Origin: Massilia sp. KIM
GTDB lineage: Bacteria > Pseudomonadota > Gammaproteobacteria > Burkholderiales > Burkholderiaceae_D
DNA length: 64,000 nt
NCBI RefSeq assembly: GCF_002007115.1
Contig: NZ_MVAD01000001.1
Coordinates: 1,240,001-1,304,000, forward strand
Direction of reading: 5' to 3'
Below, piece by piece: positions 12,369-22,607 of the stretch (positions are counted from its first letter, which is position 1; every line of letters starts with the position of its first letter). Made by a program: the position numbers and the translations under genes. The notes under the pieces are model-generated. The model made no database searches and was not told the DNA's origin. It saw only the letters and a program-made list of their open reading frames with translations.

Positions 12369-13279
12369 TCCGGCGCGCGCCAAGCGATGCGGTTGCGGCC
12401 GGCCTGCTTGGCCCGGTACAGCTGGGCGTCGGCCGCCTCGAACAGCTCGGCCGGCAGCTCGGCGCCGGCGGCGTCCAGGGTGGCCCCGCCCACGCTCACG
12501 GTCAGCACCGGCGCCACGTTCGAGGCTTCGTGGGCGATGCGCAGTTCGGCCACCGCCTGGCACAGGGCCTCGACCACCTGGCGCGCGTGCGCGGCGTCGG
12601 TTTCCGGCATCAGGAGCACCAGTTCCTCGCCGCCGTAGCGGGCCGCGAGGTCGCCGGGGCGGCGCATGGCGGCGCCGGCCACCCGCGCCACCGAGCGCAG
12701 CGCGCGGTCGCCGGCCGGGTGGCCGTAGCGGTCGTTGTACTGCTTGAAGGAATCGATGTCGAGCAGGGCCAGCGACAGCGGCTGGCGGGTGCGGCGCGCG
12801 CGCTGGTATTCGAGGGCGTACTTCTCGTCGAAGCGGCGGCGGTTGGCCAGCTCGGTCAGGCCGTCGATGTTGGCCAGGCGTTCGAGCATGCGGCGCTGGC
12901 GCACCACCTGCAGGTGCAGGGCCACCCGCGCCATCACCACGGTCGGGTTGAAGGGCTTGACGATGTAGTCCGAGGCGCCCATCTTGAGGCCGTTGGCTTC
13001 GTCCTCGGGCCGGTCCAGGCCCGAGATGAAGATCACCGCGATGTGCTCGGTGTGCGGGTCGGCGCGCAGCTGGCGCAGCACCTCGTAGCCGTCCATGTCC
13101 GGCATCATCACGTCCAGCAGGATGAGGTCGGGCTGGTGGCGCTCGGCGCGCTCCAGGGTCTGGGCGCCGTTCTTCGCCAGCAGCACCGTGTACTCCGGCT
13201 TGAGCAGGTCTCCCAGGACCTCGCGGTTGATGGCGTCATCGTCCGCCACCAGGACTTTCTGGGTCTCGACTACGTTCAT
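12365..13279 (-). CDS. REC-GGDEF response regulator (PleD-like diguanylate cyclase)
   Basis: The 304-residue protein has an N-terminal receiver domain (ADDD acidic cluster, [13 protein letters not shown] with the phospho-acceptor Asp, and a late YIVKPF lysine). A GGDEF domain follows with the active-site variant RYGGEEL, which is catalytically competent in the family. The product-inhibition site RxxD (RPGD) lies exactly five residues before GGEE. It therefore probably makes c-di-GMP when phosphorylated and is feedback-inhibited. It sits between two paralogous hybrid kinases with four-base ATGA overlaps on both sides, so one or both kinases, through their Hpt domains, are the likely phosphodonors. 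Confidence 0.93.
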
Positions 13280-16200
13280 GCGCTTCCTTCCAGGCTGATC
13301 TCGAGCTGGGACGCCAAGGCCGACAGCGGCGCCAGCGCCGCAGCATACTCGATTTCGGCAATGGCGCGCCGCAGGGGTTCCAGGGCGTGCTCGTGGGCGC
13401 TGCCGGCCAGCAGGGCGGCCAGTTCGGCCAGCGCATCTTCGGCGCGCGCGTCGTCGGCGCGCAGGTAGGTGTCGAGGCGCGCGGCGACCTGGGCCAGCGC
13501 GTCGGCGTCTGGCGGGTGCGGCAGGGCCGCGGCCGCGAGTAGCGAGAGCGCCGCCAGCGCCGATTCGGTGGCCGCGACCAGGGGCGGCACCAGGACCCCG
13601 ACGCGCTCCACCAGCCCGGCGCGCAGCTCCTGTTCGAGCCGGCCGGCGGCGGTGGACAGTTCGACCGCGCCCACGTAGGCGGCGCTCGACTTCAGGTTAT
13701 GGGCCAGCAGCTGCAGGCGCGCATGGTCGCCGCCGCGCAGGGCTTCGCGCAGGAGGCGTGGGGCCCCGGCGTACTCGCGCACGAAGCTGCCCGCGCGCTT
13801 CTCGAGCCGGCTGCGCTGGCCGTCGACCTTGTCCAGGGCTTGCGCCCAGTCGATGCCGGCCACCTCCGGCAGGGCCCAGGCCGCGGGCGCCGGAGCCGGC
13901 GCCGCGGCGGGACGCTGCGGGCGCTCGGGCAGGGGGCGCCCGGCCAGGCGCGCCGGGTCGATCCACTTGAGCAGGGTGCAGAACAGCAGGTCGGGGTCGA
14001 TCGGCTTGGTGACGTGGTCGTTCATGCCGGCTTCCAGGCTCCTGGCGCGGTCGCTCGGCATGGCGTGGGCGGTCATGGCCACGATCGGCAGCTTGCCGAG
14101 CTGCGGCATGGCGCGGATGCGGCGCGCCGCTTCCAGTCCGTCGATGCCGGGCATCTGGATGTCCATCAGCACCAGGTCGTAGTCGCCGGCCTGCGCCATG
14201 CGCACGGCTTCCAGGCCATCGAAGGCGACGTCGACCCGCATGCGGGCGGCCGCCATGAAGTCGAGCGCGACTTCGCGATTGTTGGCGTTGTCCTCGGCCA
14301 GCAGGATGCGTGCGCCGTCCAGGCGCGGGATGTCGGCCATGCCGCGCGGCGCCGGCGCCTGCTCCAGGCCGAGCTGGGGATGGAGCACCTGCAGCAGGCT
14401 GTGGTAGAGCAGGGCCGGGCCGACCGGCTTGTGCAGGAAGGCGTCGACCGGCAGCACGCCCTCGTGCGCCAGCACCGTGTCGCGGGTGCAGACCGAGACC
14501 ATCAGGATTGCCGGCGGGACCGCCCCGCGCGCGCCGGCGCGGATGCGGCGGATGGTCTCGATCCCGTCCAGGCCGGGCATCAGGTAGTCCATCAGCACGA
14601 TGCCGTAGGGCCGGCCCGCGTCCTGGGCGGCGGCGAGGGCGTCCAGGCAGTCCTCGCCCGAGGCCACGGTGTCGGCGCGCACGCCCAGCGCATCGAGCAT
14701 CTCGGCCAGGGCCGCGCGCGCGGTGGCGCTGTCGTCCACCACCAGGGCGCGCACGTCCAGCAGGGCGGCGCGCCGCACCGCGCCGGCGGCGGCCTGGCCG
14801 TCGGCGATCCCGAGCGGCAGCGTGAAGACGAAGCGGCTGCCCACGCCGGGCGTGCTGTCGGCGCGGATGGCGCCGCCCATCAGCTCCACCAGCTGGCGCG
14901 AGATCGACAGGCCCAGGCCGGTGCCCCCGTACTTGCGGGTGGTGGAGCTGTCGGCCTGGGTGAAGGACTGGAACAGGCGCTCGAGCTGCCCGGGCTGCAT
15001 GCCGATGCCGGTGTCGCTCACCGAGAACGCCAGGGTGACCGCCTTGCCCTCGGTCTCGAGCGCTTCCACGGCGACCACGATCTCGCCGCGCTCGGTGAAC
15101 TTGACCGCGTTGCCGGCCAAATTGATCAGGACCTGGCCCAGGCGCAGCGGATCGCCCACCAGGCGTTGCGGCACGCCCGGCCCGACCCGGAAGATCAGTT
15201 CGATGCCCTTGGCGTCGCTCTTCACGCTGGTCACGGCGGACAGGTGTTCGAGCAGCTCGTCGAGCTCGAAGGGCACCGCTTCGATCGCCAGCTTGCCGGC
15301 CTCGATCTTGGAATGGTCGAGGATGTCGTTGACCAGGGACAGCAGGTGCTCGCCCGCGCCCAGGATCTTGCCCAGGTAGTTGCGCAGCGTGGGCGGCGGC
15401 TCGTTCAGCAGGGCCAGGCGGCTCATGCCGATGATCGCGTTCATGGGAGTGCGGATCTCGTGGCTCATGTTGGCCAGGAATTCGGACTTCATGCGCGCCT
15501 CGGCCTCGGCGCGCAGCATGGCGCTTTGCAGCGCCTTGGTGCGCAGACCGATGATGCGCAGGAAGATCAGCATGTCGAGGGTGACCCCGAACACCAGCGC
15601 GTGCTGGGTCCAGAAATTCACCGGCAGTGCGCCGATGGTCACCGAGCTCAGGACGATGGAGCCGGCCAGGCTGGCGATCCAGCCGACCAGGAAGTAGATG
15701 CCGATCGGGTCGCGCGCGCGGGCGCGGCGGAAGGCGCCCGGCAGGCCGAGCAGCATCGGCGCGCTGCCGATGGTGGTGGTGAAGGCCATCATCGCGAGGT
15801 GCCCGACCAGGTCGAAGGCCCACGCAAGGCCCATCAGGAGGCAGAGCAGGGCGCAGCCCTTCATGAGCAGGCTGAACTTGCGGTCCATGCCAGGGCGCGC
15901 CAGGGTCTGTTCGACGAACAGGTAGGCGCCGCTGGCAGCGACCATCGAGCTCAGGCCCATCATGTGGGTGGTGAGCCATTCGTTGCCATGCCAGAGGTAT
16001 TGCTCGCCGAGGCCGAACCAGACCAGGGAATAGCCGGTGAGGCCGCCCACGAACATCGCGTACTTGCCGTACATGTGTTCGCGCACGCTGATCCACTGGC
16101 CCAGGCTGTAGAGGAAGAGACAGGCCGCGATGCCCATCAGGACCCCCTGCAGCATCTGCTCGCCCAGCGCCGCCCGGTTATAGGCGGCCGGCTGGTAGAG

Positions 16201-16704
16201 GGTGAGTGGCGCCGCCTTCGGACCGCGCGCCTGGATGCGCAGCAGCAGGGTGTAGTCGCGGCCGGGCTGGAGGTGCAGGGCGACGGCGGGGACGCGGCCG
16301 TCGAGTTCCCCGCTGTGCTGCTGGCGGCGGCCGGCGCTGGCCAGGTGCCGCGCCGGGCCGGTCCCTTCGGCGAGGTAGAAGTCGAGCTGGTCGACCAGGG
16401 CGAAGTCGAGCTGGGCGACCCAGTCGGCCGGCGCGTCGGCGGCCAGCCTGAACGGAATGTGCAGCCAGTGCGGCTCCTGGCGCACGCCCAGGGTCGCGCG
16501 CGCCTTGTCCGGCACGGCGAAGCGGCCGGCGCGGGCCAGGGCCAGGGCGCCGGCGGCGTCGAGCCTGCCCTCGGTGTCGTGGTAGAGGGTGACCGCCGGC
16601 CAGGCGTCGACGGCGTGGGCGTCGCGTTCCAGCCTCAGGCTCGCGGCCCCGGCCGGCAGGGCGAGCGCCAGAAGCAGGAGCGCGAGCGCCAGCCAGGCCA
16701 TCAT
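13276..16704 (-). CDS. 7TM hybrid sensor histidine kinase (HK-REC-REC-Hpt), upstream copy
   Basis: ATG 16704 is chosen because it is preceded by AGGAG at a good distance and begins a signal peptide ([12 protein letters not shown]). An in-frame ATG at 16743 overlaps the upstream stop but has no ribosome binding site. The 1142-residue product has the same layout as its neighbour: extracytoplasmic 7TMR-DISM-type domain, seven-helix membrane block, HisKA ([11 protein letters not shown], His near 413), HATPase ([12 protein letters not shown]), two receivers ([26 protein letters not shown]) and an Hpt domain (AHNLKSSA). The stop overlaps the GGDEF start by four bases. Similarity to the 8898-12368 kinase runs the full length, indicating gene duplication. 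Confidence 0.9.
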   Translation of the reverse strand: MMAWLALALLLLALALPAGAASLRLERDAHAVDAWPAVTLYHDTEGRLDAAGALALARAGRFAVPDKARATLGVRQEPHWLHIPFRLAADAPADWVAQLDFALVDQLDFYLAEGTGPARHLASAGRRQQHSGELDGRVPAVALHLQPGRDYTLLLRIQARGPKAAPLTLYQPAAYNRAALGEQMLQGVLMGIAACLFLYSLGQWISVREHMYGKYAMFVGGLTGYSLVWFGLGEQYLWHGNEWLTTHMMGLSSMVAASGAYLFVEQTLARPGMDRKFSLLMKGCALLCLLMGLAWAFDLVGHLAMMAFTTTIGSAPMLLGLPGAFRRARARDPIGIYFLVGWIASLAGSIVLSSVTIGALPVNFWTQHALVFGVTLDMLIFLRIIGLRTKALQSAMLRAEAEARMKSEFLANMSHEIRTPMNAIIGMSRLALLNEPPPTLRNYLGKILGAGEHLLSLVNDILDHSKIEAGKLAIEAVPFELDELLEHLSAVTSVKSDAKGIELIFRVGPGVPQRLVGDPLRLGQVLINLAGNAVKFTERGEIVVAVEALETEGKAVTLAFSVSDTGIGMQPGQLERLFQSFTQADSSTTRKYGGTGLGLSISRQLVELMGGAIRADSTPGVGSRFVFTLPLGIADGQAAAGAVRRAALLDVRALVVDDSATARAALAEMLDALGVRADTVASGEDCLDALAAAQDAGRPYGIVLMDYLMPGLDGIETIRRIRAGARGAVPPAILMVSVCTRDTVLAHEGVLPVDAFLHKPVGPALLYHSLLQVLHPQLGLEQAPAPRGMADIPRLDGARILLAEDNANNREVALDFMAAARMRVDVAFDGLEAVRMAQAGDYDLVLMDIQMPGIDGLEAARRIRAMPQLGKLPIVAMTAHAMPSDRARSLEAGMNDHVTKPIDPDLLFCTLLKWIDPARLAGRPLPERPQRPAAAPAPAPAAWALPEVAGIDWAQALDKVDGQRSRLEKRAGSFVREYAGAPRLLREALRGGDHARLQLLAHNLKSSAAYVGAVELSTAAGRLEQELRAGLVERVGVLVPPLVAATESALAALSLLAAAALPHPPDADALAQVAARLDTYLRADDARAEDALAELAALLAGSAHEHALEPLRRAIAEIEYAAALAPLSALASQLEISLEGSA

Positions 16705-16739
16705 TGCCTGCTCCTGCCACCGCGGGTAGGAAAAAAGCC

Positions 16740-18134
16740 TCATCGTTGCGGTCCCGGTCCCGGTCCCGGTCCCGGTCCCGGTTCCGGTGCCGGCGCGCTG
16801 CCGGCAATGCGCGCTTCCAGCCGGCGCACCCAGCGCGGCCCCTGGCTGGCCACCGGCGCGGCCGCCGCCAGGTCGCCGGCCTGGCCCACCAGGGCGGCGG
16901 GCAGGCGCAGCGGGCGGGTCTGGTCCATCAGGAAGCGCGTCACCAGCCGGTAGCCGGCGGCGCGCGTCAGCATGCCGGTGATGCTGAAGTCCTTCACGAA
17001 CAGCCGCATCACGCCGTCCACCACCCGGATCAGGCCATAGCCGGCGATGAACAGCAGGTAGGAGACCAGCGAAGCGCGGGTGACCAGCCCGAGCGCGCGC
17101 GCGGCGCGGCGCCCGCACAGCAGGCGGGTCAGCAGGTTCGGGAAGGGCTTGAACAGGCGCACCGGAATGTAGTCGGCCATGGTGGCCATCAGGGCGGCGG
17201 TCAGCGCCGGGCGCGGGTCGGCGCCGCGCGCGGGCGCCAGGCCGGGCGCCTGCATGGTCTTGAAGCGGGCGCGCGCCTCGTCCATGGTCCAGGCCATCAG
17301 CTCGCGCTCGATGCCGAGCAGGTGCCCGAGCACGTTCCAGGCGTGCAGGTAGGCTTCCTCGTCCTCGCGTTCCAGCCCAAGGCCGAGGCGGCGCAGGCCA
17401 CGCAGGAACACGAAGTGGAAGGTCAGCAGGGTGTAGGCCAGCTCCTCCTGGTTGCAGGGCAGGCCGTCGCGCGAGCTGTCCCAGCCGTGGGCATAGAGCT
17501 GGTGGTAGATGCCGCCGCCGGCGGGCGCCAGCGCCGGCAGGGGCTTGCCGGCCAGGGCCTCGAAGGAGGGCGGGGTGCCGCGCAGGATCAGGTAGCGGAT
17601 AGTGGCGTGGATCAGGCGCACCTTGAGGGCCTGGGCCACGCCCGCTCCGTTCGGCGATCTCAGGCCGCCCTTCATCATCACGGGGAAGATCATGGCGGCG
17701 GTGGAGCGGATCCGGTAATCGGTGTGCTGTTCGAGCTGGCCGGCGGCCTGGAGCACCGCCGACAGGTCGGGCAGCACGTAACATTCGGGCAGGCTGGCGC
17801 AGAACAGCAGCAGGCAGGACAGCATGCTGCGGTCCATGAAGATGTCCTCGGCGCGCGCGATGAGCGCCGGGTCGGCCCAGTCGGGCAGGCCGGGACAGCG
17901 CGCCAGGTAGTCCTTCAGCGCCGCGGCCGCGCGCGGGTCGAGGCCGGGGTCGGGCTCCCAGCCCGCCAGGCCGCCGTTGCTGTCCCAGCGGCCGATCTCG
18001 CGGTTGACGGCGGCGATGCGCTCGGCCAGGGCATGCGGGCCCTCGGCGCCCTCGAGCATGCGGGCGACGGTGTCGTCGGCCGGGGGATCGGCGCGCAGGG
18101 CCGGGGACAGCAGGTGGGGCGCATCGCGGTGCAT
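16740..18134 (-). CDS. DUF2236 / MpaB-type oxygenase family protein
   Basis: The protein has 464 residues; the ATG is preceded by a strong AGGAGG. It contains the DUF2236 region with the conserved RLIHATIRY histidine motif, the [18 protein letters not shown] helix and a later aromatic-rich helix. This matches the bacterial relatives of fungal MpaB and latex-clearing protein, which bind haem b and oxidise hydrophobic substrates. No activity has been shown for most bacterial members. The C-terminus ends in a Pro-Gly dipeptide run encoded by a hexanucleotide repeat. It is the first gene of the operon with the two hybrid kinases and the GGDEF protein. Confidence 0.8.
   Translation of the reverse strand: MHRDAPHLLSPALRADPPADDTVARMLEGAEGPHALAERIAAVNREIGRWDSNGGLAGWEPDPGLDPRAAAALKDYLARCPGLPDWADPALIARAEDIFMDRSMLSCLLLFCASLPECYVLPDLSAVLQAAGQLEQHTDYRIRSTAAMIFPVMMKGGLRSPNGAGVAQALKVRLIHATIRYLILRGTPPSFEALAGKPLPALAPAGGGIYHQLYAHGWDSSRDGLPCNQEELAYTLLTFHFVFLRGLRRLGLGLEREDEEAYLHAWNVLGHLLGIERELMAWTMDEARARFKTMQAPGLAPARGADPRPALTAALMATMADYIPVRLFKPFPNLLTRLLCGRRAARALGLVTRASLVSYLLFIAGYGLIRVVDGVMRLFVKDFSITGMLTRAAGYRLVTRFLMDQTRPLRLPAALVGQAGDLAAAAPVASQGPRWVRRLEARIAGSAPAPEPGPGPGPGPGPQR
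16750..16791 (-). repeat. Hexanucleotide tandem repeat at the oxygenase gene 3' end
   Basis: Seven consecutive 6-base units read GGTCCC on the plus strand; five are perfect and two (GGTTCC, GGTGCC) differ by one base. On the coding strand they encode a Pro-Gly dipeptide run just before the stop codon of the DUF2236 gene. They also lie directly upstream of the hybrid kinase start region. Gain or loss of units would not shift the frame. Confidence 0.8.
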
Positions 18135-18208
18135 TCAGCCTCCTGGGACAGCAGTGACGTGGTCGGTGTATCCAATCCGGGCGCCGCCGCGCCCGGGGCC
18201 AAGCTCGT

Positions 18209-20455
18209 TCAGAAACGCAGGTCCAGGCGCAGGTCGGCGGTACGCGGCGCGGTCGGCGTCGCCATCCCCGAACTGTCGATGATCGAGGGCCGGACCTTGT
18301 CCTCGATGTTGCGCACCCGCGCCAGCAGGCTCCAGCGCGCGCCTTGCGGCTGCCAGCGCAGCGTGGCGTCGCTGCTGGTGTGCGAGGGAATCTCGTAGGC
18401 CAGCAGCTGGCTTGGCACCGCGATCACGTAGTCGCCGCTGGCGCGCGTGAACAGGCCCGCGCTCAGCGCGCCGCCGCCGAGCTGGAAGCGCTGCTCGTAG
18501 CCGAGGGTGAACACCTGGCTGGGAGCGCGGTCGAGCTTGCGCCCGGCCCAGGAGGTGTTGCCGCTCGGGGTGTAGGTCACGTAGCGCGCGTCGAGCAGGG
18601 TGAGGCCGTAGCTCAGGCGCCCGCCCAGGCCCACCCGCAGCTCGCCGTCGAGCTCCACGCCGCGGCTGCGCGCGCGGCCGGCATTGCTGGTCAGGAGGCG
18701 CGGCGCGCCGCTGACGATCGCCGTGCCGGTCAGCTGCAGGTTGGTGTAGTCGTAGTGGAAGACGGCCGCGTTGACGCTCAGGCGTCCGTCCAGCAGGCGG
18801 CTCTTGAGGCCCGCTTCCAGCGCGCGCAGTTCTTCCGGCTGGTAGTAGAGCGCCTTGGCGCTCACCGCGGTGGCCGCCGGGCAGGCGATGCCCAGGGCGC
18901 TGGCGCCGGCGATGCAGCCGTCGTTGAAGCCGCCCGCCTTGTAGCCGGTCGAGAGGCTGCCGTAGGCCAGGGTGTGCGCGCCAAGGTCGGCCTCCACGCC
19001 CAGGCGCCAGGTGGTGCGCGCGGTGGAAAGCTCGGCGGCGTTCAGCAGACGGCGGTCGGTGGCCGGATTGAAGACCAGCTGCTGCTGGAAGTTGGTCGAG
19101 CCGACGCGGCGCTTGTCGTCATGCGTGCGGCGCGCGCCGGCAGTCAGGCGCAGGTCCGGGCGCAGGCGCCAGGTGAGCTGGCCGAACACGGCCTTGCTGC
19201 GCGCATCGGTATCCAGCGGGAAGGCGTAGTAGGGCGGCAGGCCGGCGGGCTGGAGGCCGTGGAAGGCGTAGGTGGTGAAGGAATCCTCGCTGAAGTAATA
19301 CAGGCCGCCCTGGGCGCTGAGGGCGCCCGCGCCCTTGGTGGCGACGCGCAGTTCGTGCGAGTCCTGCTCGTTGTGGCCGTCGTAGAAGTTGATCACGCCG
19401 AGGGCCACGCGCGGGGTGATGCGGTAGTAGTAGTTGTTCAGCATGTCCTGGTCGAGCTCGCGGTGCGAGGCCAGGTAGTGGAGCGTGGCCGGGCCCAGGT
19501 CCCAGCTCAGGTCCGCCGACAGGCCGCGCGCGCGCCTGTCCTGGTAGCCCTGCTGCGGGACGATGTTGGGCGGACGGAAGGCATTGGTCAGGCGCTGGTC
19601 GGTGCTGCCGTGGCGCCAGACCGGCCTGCCCTCAGCCACCCCGGTGTAGAAATTGGTGTCGGGGACGATGCGGTCGTTGTTGTTCGAGACCTGGCTGTAG
19701 TCGTAGCGCAGCAGCACGGTGGCGTCGTCGTTGAGGCGCAGCCGGGCCGAGAGGCGCGCGTCGCGGTCGTCGCGGTCCATGCCGGGCCGGTGCGGCGTGC
19801 CCTGGGCGTTCTTCAGGAAGGGGTCCTGGCGGCGCGCGCTGAGGGCGGCGCGCAGGGCCAGGGCCTGATTCACCGGCACGTTGAGCATGGCGTCGAGCTT
19901 GCGGTTCTCGTAGCTGCCGGCCTCCAGGCCGAGGGCGCCCTCGAGGCGTCCGGTCGGGGTGTTCGAGATCACGTGCACCAGGCCGGCCGTGGTGTTGCGG
20001 CCGTACAGGGTGCCCTGGGGGCCGCGCAGCACTTCGATGCGGTCGACGTCCAGGAAGTTGGCGGTCTGGCCGGCCGGACGCGCGAGATACACGCCGTCGA
20101 GCATGAAGGCGGCCGAAGGGTCGCCCTTGTCGGTGGTGTCGTTGTTGCTGATGCCGCGGATCGTGACGCGCAGGCCGGAGAAGGCCTGGTCCATGTGCAC
20201 GTTGGGCAGGCGCGAGCCGAGCGCGGCGGGATTGTCGGCGCCGATGGTTTCCAGTTGCGCGCCCTGGATGACGCTCATCGCCACCGGCGTGCGCGAGGCC
20301 AGCGCCTCGGTGCGCTGGGCGGTGACGACGACTTCGGGAACGGTGTTCGCCTGTGCGGATGCGGTGGCCGGCTGGCCCTGGGCGATGCCGCAGACCATGC
20401 CCGATACTGCCGCGACCAGCATTGTTTGGGCTGGACGGACCTGCTTGACTTTCAT
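18209..20455 (-). CDS. TonB-dependent outer-membrane receptor
   Basis: The product has 748 residues and starts at ATG 20455, with GGGAG upstream. A signal peptide is followed by a TonB-box-like segment (EVVVTAQR), the plug domain ([12 protein letters not shown], then [19 protein letters not shown]) and a 22-strand type barrel ending in a terminal Phe (LRLDLRF). These are diagnostic of TonB-dependent receptors that import iron complexes, vitamins or oligosaccharides. It is divergent from the GH43 gene and shares about 320 bases of upstream region with it. A carbohydrate role is therefore plausible but not shown; a siderophore or other ligand is equally possible from sequence alone. Confidence 0.9.
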   Translation of the reverse strand: MKVKQVRPAQTMLVAAVSGMVCGIAQGQPATASAQANTVPEVVVTAQRTEALASRTPVAMSVIQGAQLETIGADNPAALGSRLPNVHMDQAFSGLRVTIRGISNNDTTDKGDPSAAFMLDGVYLARPAGQTANFLDVDRIEVLRGPQGTLYGRNTTAGLVHVISNTPTGRLEGALGLEAGSYENRKLDAMLNVPVNQALALRAALSARRQDPFLKNAQGTPHRPGMDRDDRDARLSARLRLNDDATVLLRYDYSQVSNNNDRIVPDTNFYTGVAEGRPVWRHGSTDQRLTNAFRPPNIVPQQGYQDRRARGLSADLSWDLGPATLHYLASHRELDQDMLNNYYYRITPRVALGVINFYDGHNEQDSHELRVATKGAGALSAQGGLYYFSEDSFTTYAFHGLQPAGLPPYYAFPLDTDARSKAVFGQLTWRLRPDLRLTAGARRTHDDKRRVGSTNFQQQLVFNPATDRRLLNAAELSTARTTWRLGVEADLGAHTLAYGSLSTGYKAGGFNDGCIAGASALGIACPAATAVSAKALYYQPEELRALEAGLKSRLLDGRLSVNAAVFHYDYTNLQLTGTAIVSGAPRLLTSNAGRARSRGVELDGELRVGLGGRLSYGLTLLDARYVTYTPSGNTSWAGRKLDRAPSQVFTLGYEQRFQLGGGALSAGLFTRASGDYVIAVPSQLLAYEIPSHTSSDATLRWQPQGARWSLLARVRNIEDKVRPSIIDSSGMATPTAPRTADLRLDLRF

Positions 20456-20665
20456 GTGAACCAACTCCCAGTACTGACCTAGTTTTGCCGCATCCGTTTG
20501 TTCTTATTCAACAACGTGTAGTGTGTCAAAGGATGCAAATTTTGCCAGTCTAGCAGTTAGTGTCCTCAGGCAACAGTCTTTGTGGTGCTAATTGAACAAA
20601 AATAGGAAACCCGAGCAACGTGAACGTGAATTCGCGTGGTCGTATGCTTAACATTCTGCCTGTCC

Positions 20666-20673
20666 AAGCGCTT
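20666..20673. promoter_or_regulatory. Candidate LacI-family operator core
   Basis: The perfect palindrome AAGCGCTT with a central CG lies about 100 bases upstream of the GH43 start, in the divergent region with the TonB receptor gene. Many LacI-family operators share such a CG-centred core. The LacI-type regulator at 27830-28888 is the obvious candidate binder. The site is short, so this is only suggestive. Confidence 0.3.
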
Positions 20674-20774
20674 CCATTTTCACATCACGCGTGCGCCATC
20701 GGGATGCAGATTGGATTATTTTCGGGCAATACTCAGAACAGCGGGCCGGCTTGCCGGCTCCCCAGGAGATTGCC

Positions 20775-22607
20775 GTGAACCGTTTCTTCCCCCGCCGGAT
20801 CGCCGCGCTGGCCCTCGGCTTCGGCCTTGGCTCGGGCCTTGGCCTGGCCCCTGGCGCCGGCGCCGGCGAGCAGGCCCCAGCGCCCGCCAGCTTTACCAAT
20901 CCGCTGCCGCTGCGGCTGGCGGACGGCGGCCTGGCCGAAAGCTGCGCCGACCCGGCCCTGCTGCGCGACCGCACCACCGAGCAGCCGGTGTGGTACCTGT
21001 ACTGCACCACCGACCCGGTCAGCCACAAGGAGCGCGACGGCGCCGGCTGGCGTTTCCGCCTGATGCCGGTGTACCGCTCGGTCGACCTGGTGGACTGGTA
21101 CTACGTGCGCGACGCCTTCGAGGACCGACCGCGCGGCGTGGCGGCCCCCAAGGCCGGCCTGTGGGCGCCGGAGCCGGTCTACATGAACGGCAACTACTAC
21201 CTCTACTTCACCATCACCGACGTGCCCGACGCCCTCAGCCCCGAGAAGGGCTGCGGCTCGGACAGCGCGATCGGGGTGGCGACCAGCGCGGCGCCGGGCG
21301 GGCCGTGGAAGGCCGCGCCGCGCCTGGTGGTGCCGCCGCGCCGCGCCGGGAGCGGCTGCAGCTTCCAGTGGACCTATGACCCAGACGTGGTCGAGACGGC
21401 GGACGGCGAGCGCTATCTGTATTACGGCAGCTATGGCGGGGGCCTGTTCGTCCAGCGCCTCAGCAAGGACGGCATGGCGGTCGAGGGTGAGCCGGTGCGC
21501 ATCGGCGCGTCCGACCGCTACGAGGGCGCCGAAGTGGTGCGCCACGGGCCCTGGTGGTACCTGTTCGCGTCGGCCACCAACTGCTGCAACGGTCCGCTGA
21601 CCGGCTACGCCGTGTTCGTCGGGCGCGCCAAGCATCCACAGGGGCCTTTCCTCGATCGCGAGGGCAACGACATGGCAGCCGCGCGCGCCGGCGGCACCCC
21701 GGTGCTGCTCCAGAACGGCAACCGCTGGGTGGGCGCGGGCCACAACTCGGTGTTCCAGGACGCGGCCGGGCAATGGTGGACCCTGTACCACGCGGTGGAC
21801 CGGAACCAGCCCTTCTTCAGCGCGCGCGACCAGCTGACCCGCCGGCCGCTGCTGATGGAGCGCATCGAGTGGGTCGAGGGCTGGCCGGTGGTCGCCGGCG
21901 GGCGCGGCCCGACCGAGGGAGCGCAGCCCGCGCCGGCCCTGCGCGCCGGGCTGCGCACGCCGGCGCCCGCGCATGCGCCGCCGGCGGCGACCGCCTCGCC
22001 CCTGTGGACCGAACGTTTCGAGCGCGGCCGGCTCGATCCGCGCTGGAGCTGGGTGCGTCCCCAGGCCTTGGGGAGCTGGGGCGCGGCCCAGCCCGGCCTG
22101 CGCATGGCCACCATCGACACCGACCTTCACGCCGATACCGACAACGCCGCCGTCTTGAGCACGCCGCTGCCGGACGGCGACCTGCGCATCGAGGCGCGCC
22201 TGCGCCTGGACGCGCCGCTCGACTGCTGCACGCGCCCGGTGCAGGCGGGGCTGGTGGTGATGCGCGACGACGACAACTACGTCAAGCTGGTGGAGCTGGC
22301 GCGCGGCGGACTGCGCCAGGTGGAATTCGCCAAGGAGATGGCGCCGGTGGAAGCGGATTTCCCGCGCTACGGCAACACCACGGCGGGCCCGCCGGGCACC
22401 TGGACCTGGCTGCGGCTGGACCTGCGCCGGAGCAGCGGGGAGGAGCGCTACACGGCCTGGTCGAGCCAGGACGGCGTCAACTGGGTAGGCGGCGCGACCT
22501 GGACCCACCGCCTGGGCACCGGCGCCCGCCTAGGCCTGGTGGCGATGGGCGGCGCCGGCCATGCCGTCACCTTCAGCCAGGTGGCGGTCGGCCGGCTCGG
22601 TCCCTGA
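20775..22607 (+). CDS. Secreted glycoside hydrolase family 43 enzyme with C-terminal beta-sandwich domain
   Basis: GTG 20775 is chosen because AGGAGA lies five bases upstream and a signal peptide follows (ALALGFGLGSGLGLAPGAGA). The 610-residue product has a five-bladed propeller of GH43 type. The catalytic base Asp is probably in SCADPALL, the pKa-modulating Asp in TYDPDVVE, and the general acid Glu in YEGAEVV; VGAGHNSVF is also typical. This resembles endo-arabinanases and arabinofuranosidases. After a Pro/Ala linker near residue 420, a roughly 180-residue beta-sandwich (GH43 C2/laminin-G-like) completes the protein, as in many exo-acting members. Arabinan or arabinoxylan is the likely substrate. 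The last 78 bases overlap the convergent EamA gene. Confidence 0.85.
   Translation: MNRFFPRRIAALALGFGLGSGLGLAPGAGAGEQAPAPASFTNPLPLRLADGGLAESCADPALLRDRTTEQPVWYLYCTTDPVSHKERDGAGWRFRLMPVYRSVDLVDWYYVRDAFEDRPRGVAAPKAGLWAPEPVYMNGNYYLYFTITDVPDALSPEKGCGSDSAIGVATSAAPGGPWKAAPRLVVPPRRAGSGCSFQWTYDPDVVETADGERYLYYGSYGGGLFVQRLSKDGMAVEGEPVRIGASDRYEGAEVVRHGPWWYLFASATNCCNGPLTGYAVFVGRAKHPQGPFLDREGNDMAAARAGGTPVLLQNGNRWVGAGHNSVFQDAAGQWWTLYHAVDRNQPFFSARDQLTRRPLLMERIEWVEGWPVVAGGRGPTEGAQPAPALRAGLRTPAPAHAPPAATASPLWTERFERGRLDPRWSWVRPQALGSWGAAQPGLRMATIDTDLHADTDNAAVLSTPLPDGDLRIEARLRLDAPLDCCTRPVQAGLVVMRDDDNYVKLVELARGGLRQVEFAKEMAPVEADFPRYGNTTAGPPGTWTWLRLDLRRSSGEERYTAWSSQDGVNWVGGATWTHRLGTGARLGLVAMGGAGHAVTFSQVAVGRLGP

Noticed and set aside
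16750..16791. Possible CRISPR-like or phase-variable array
   Set aside because: Six-base units without spacers are a microsatellite, and unit changes keep the frame, so on/off phase variation is not expected.
13699..16953. 1084-codon open frame on the plus strand over the second hybrid kinase
   Set aside because: Same shadow pattern. It mirrors the kinase codons and spans two genuine gene boundaries.
13276..17784. One 1502-residue protein joining sequence upstream of the hybrid kinase to the kinase
   Set aside because: The first 350 codons are antisense-like noise over the DUF2236 gene in another frame. The ATG at 16704 has a ribosome binding site and a signal peptide.
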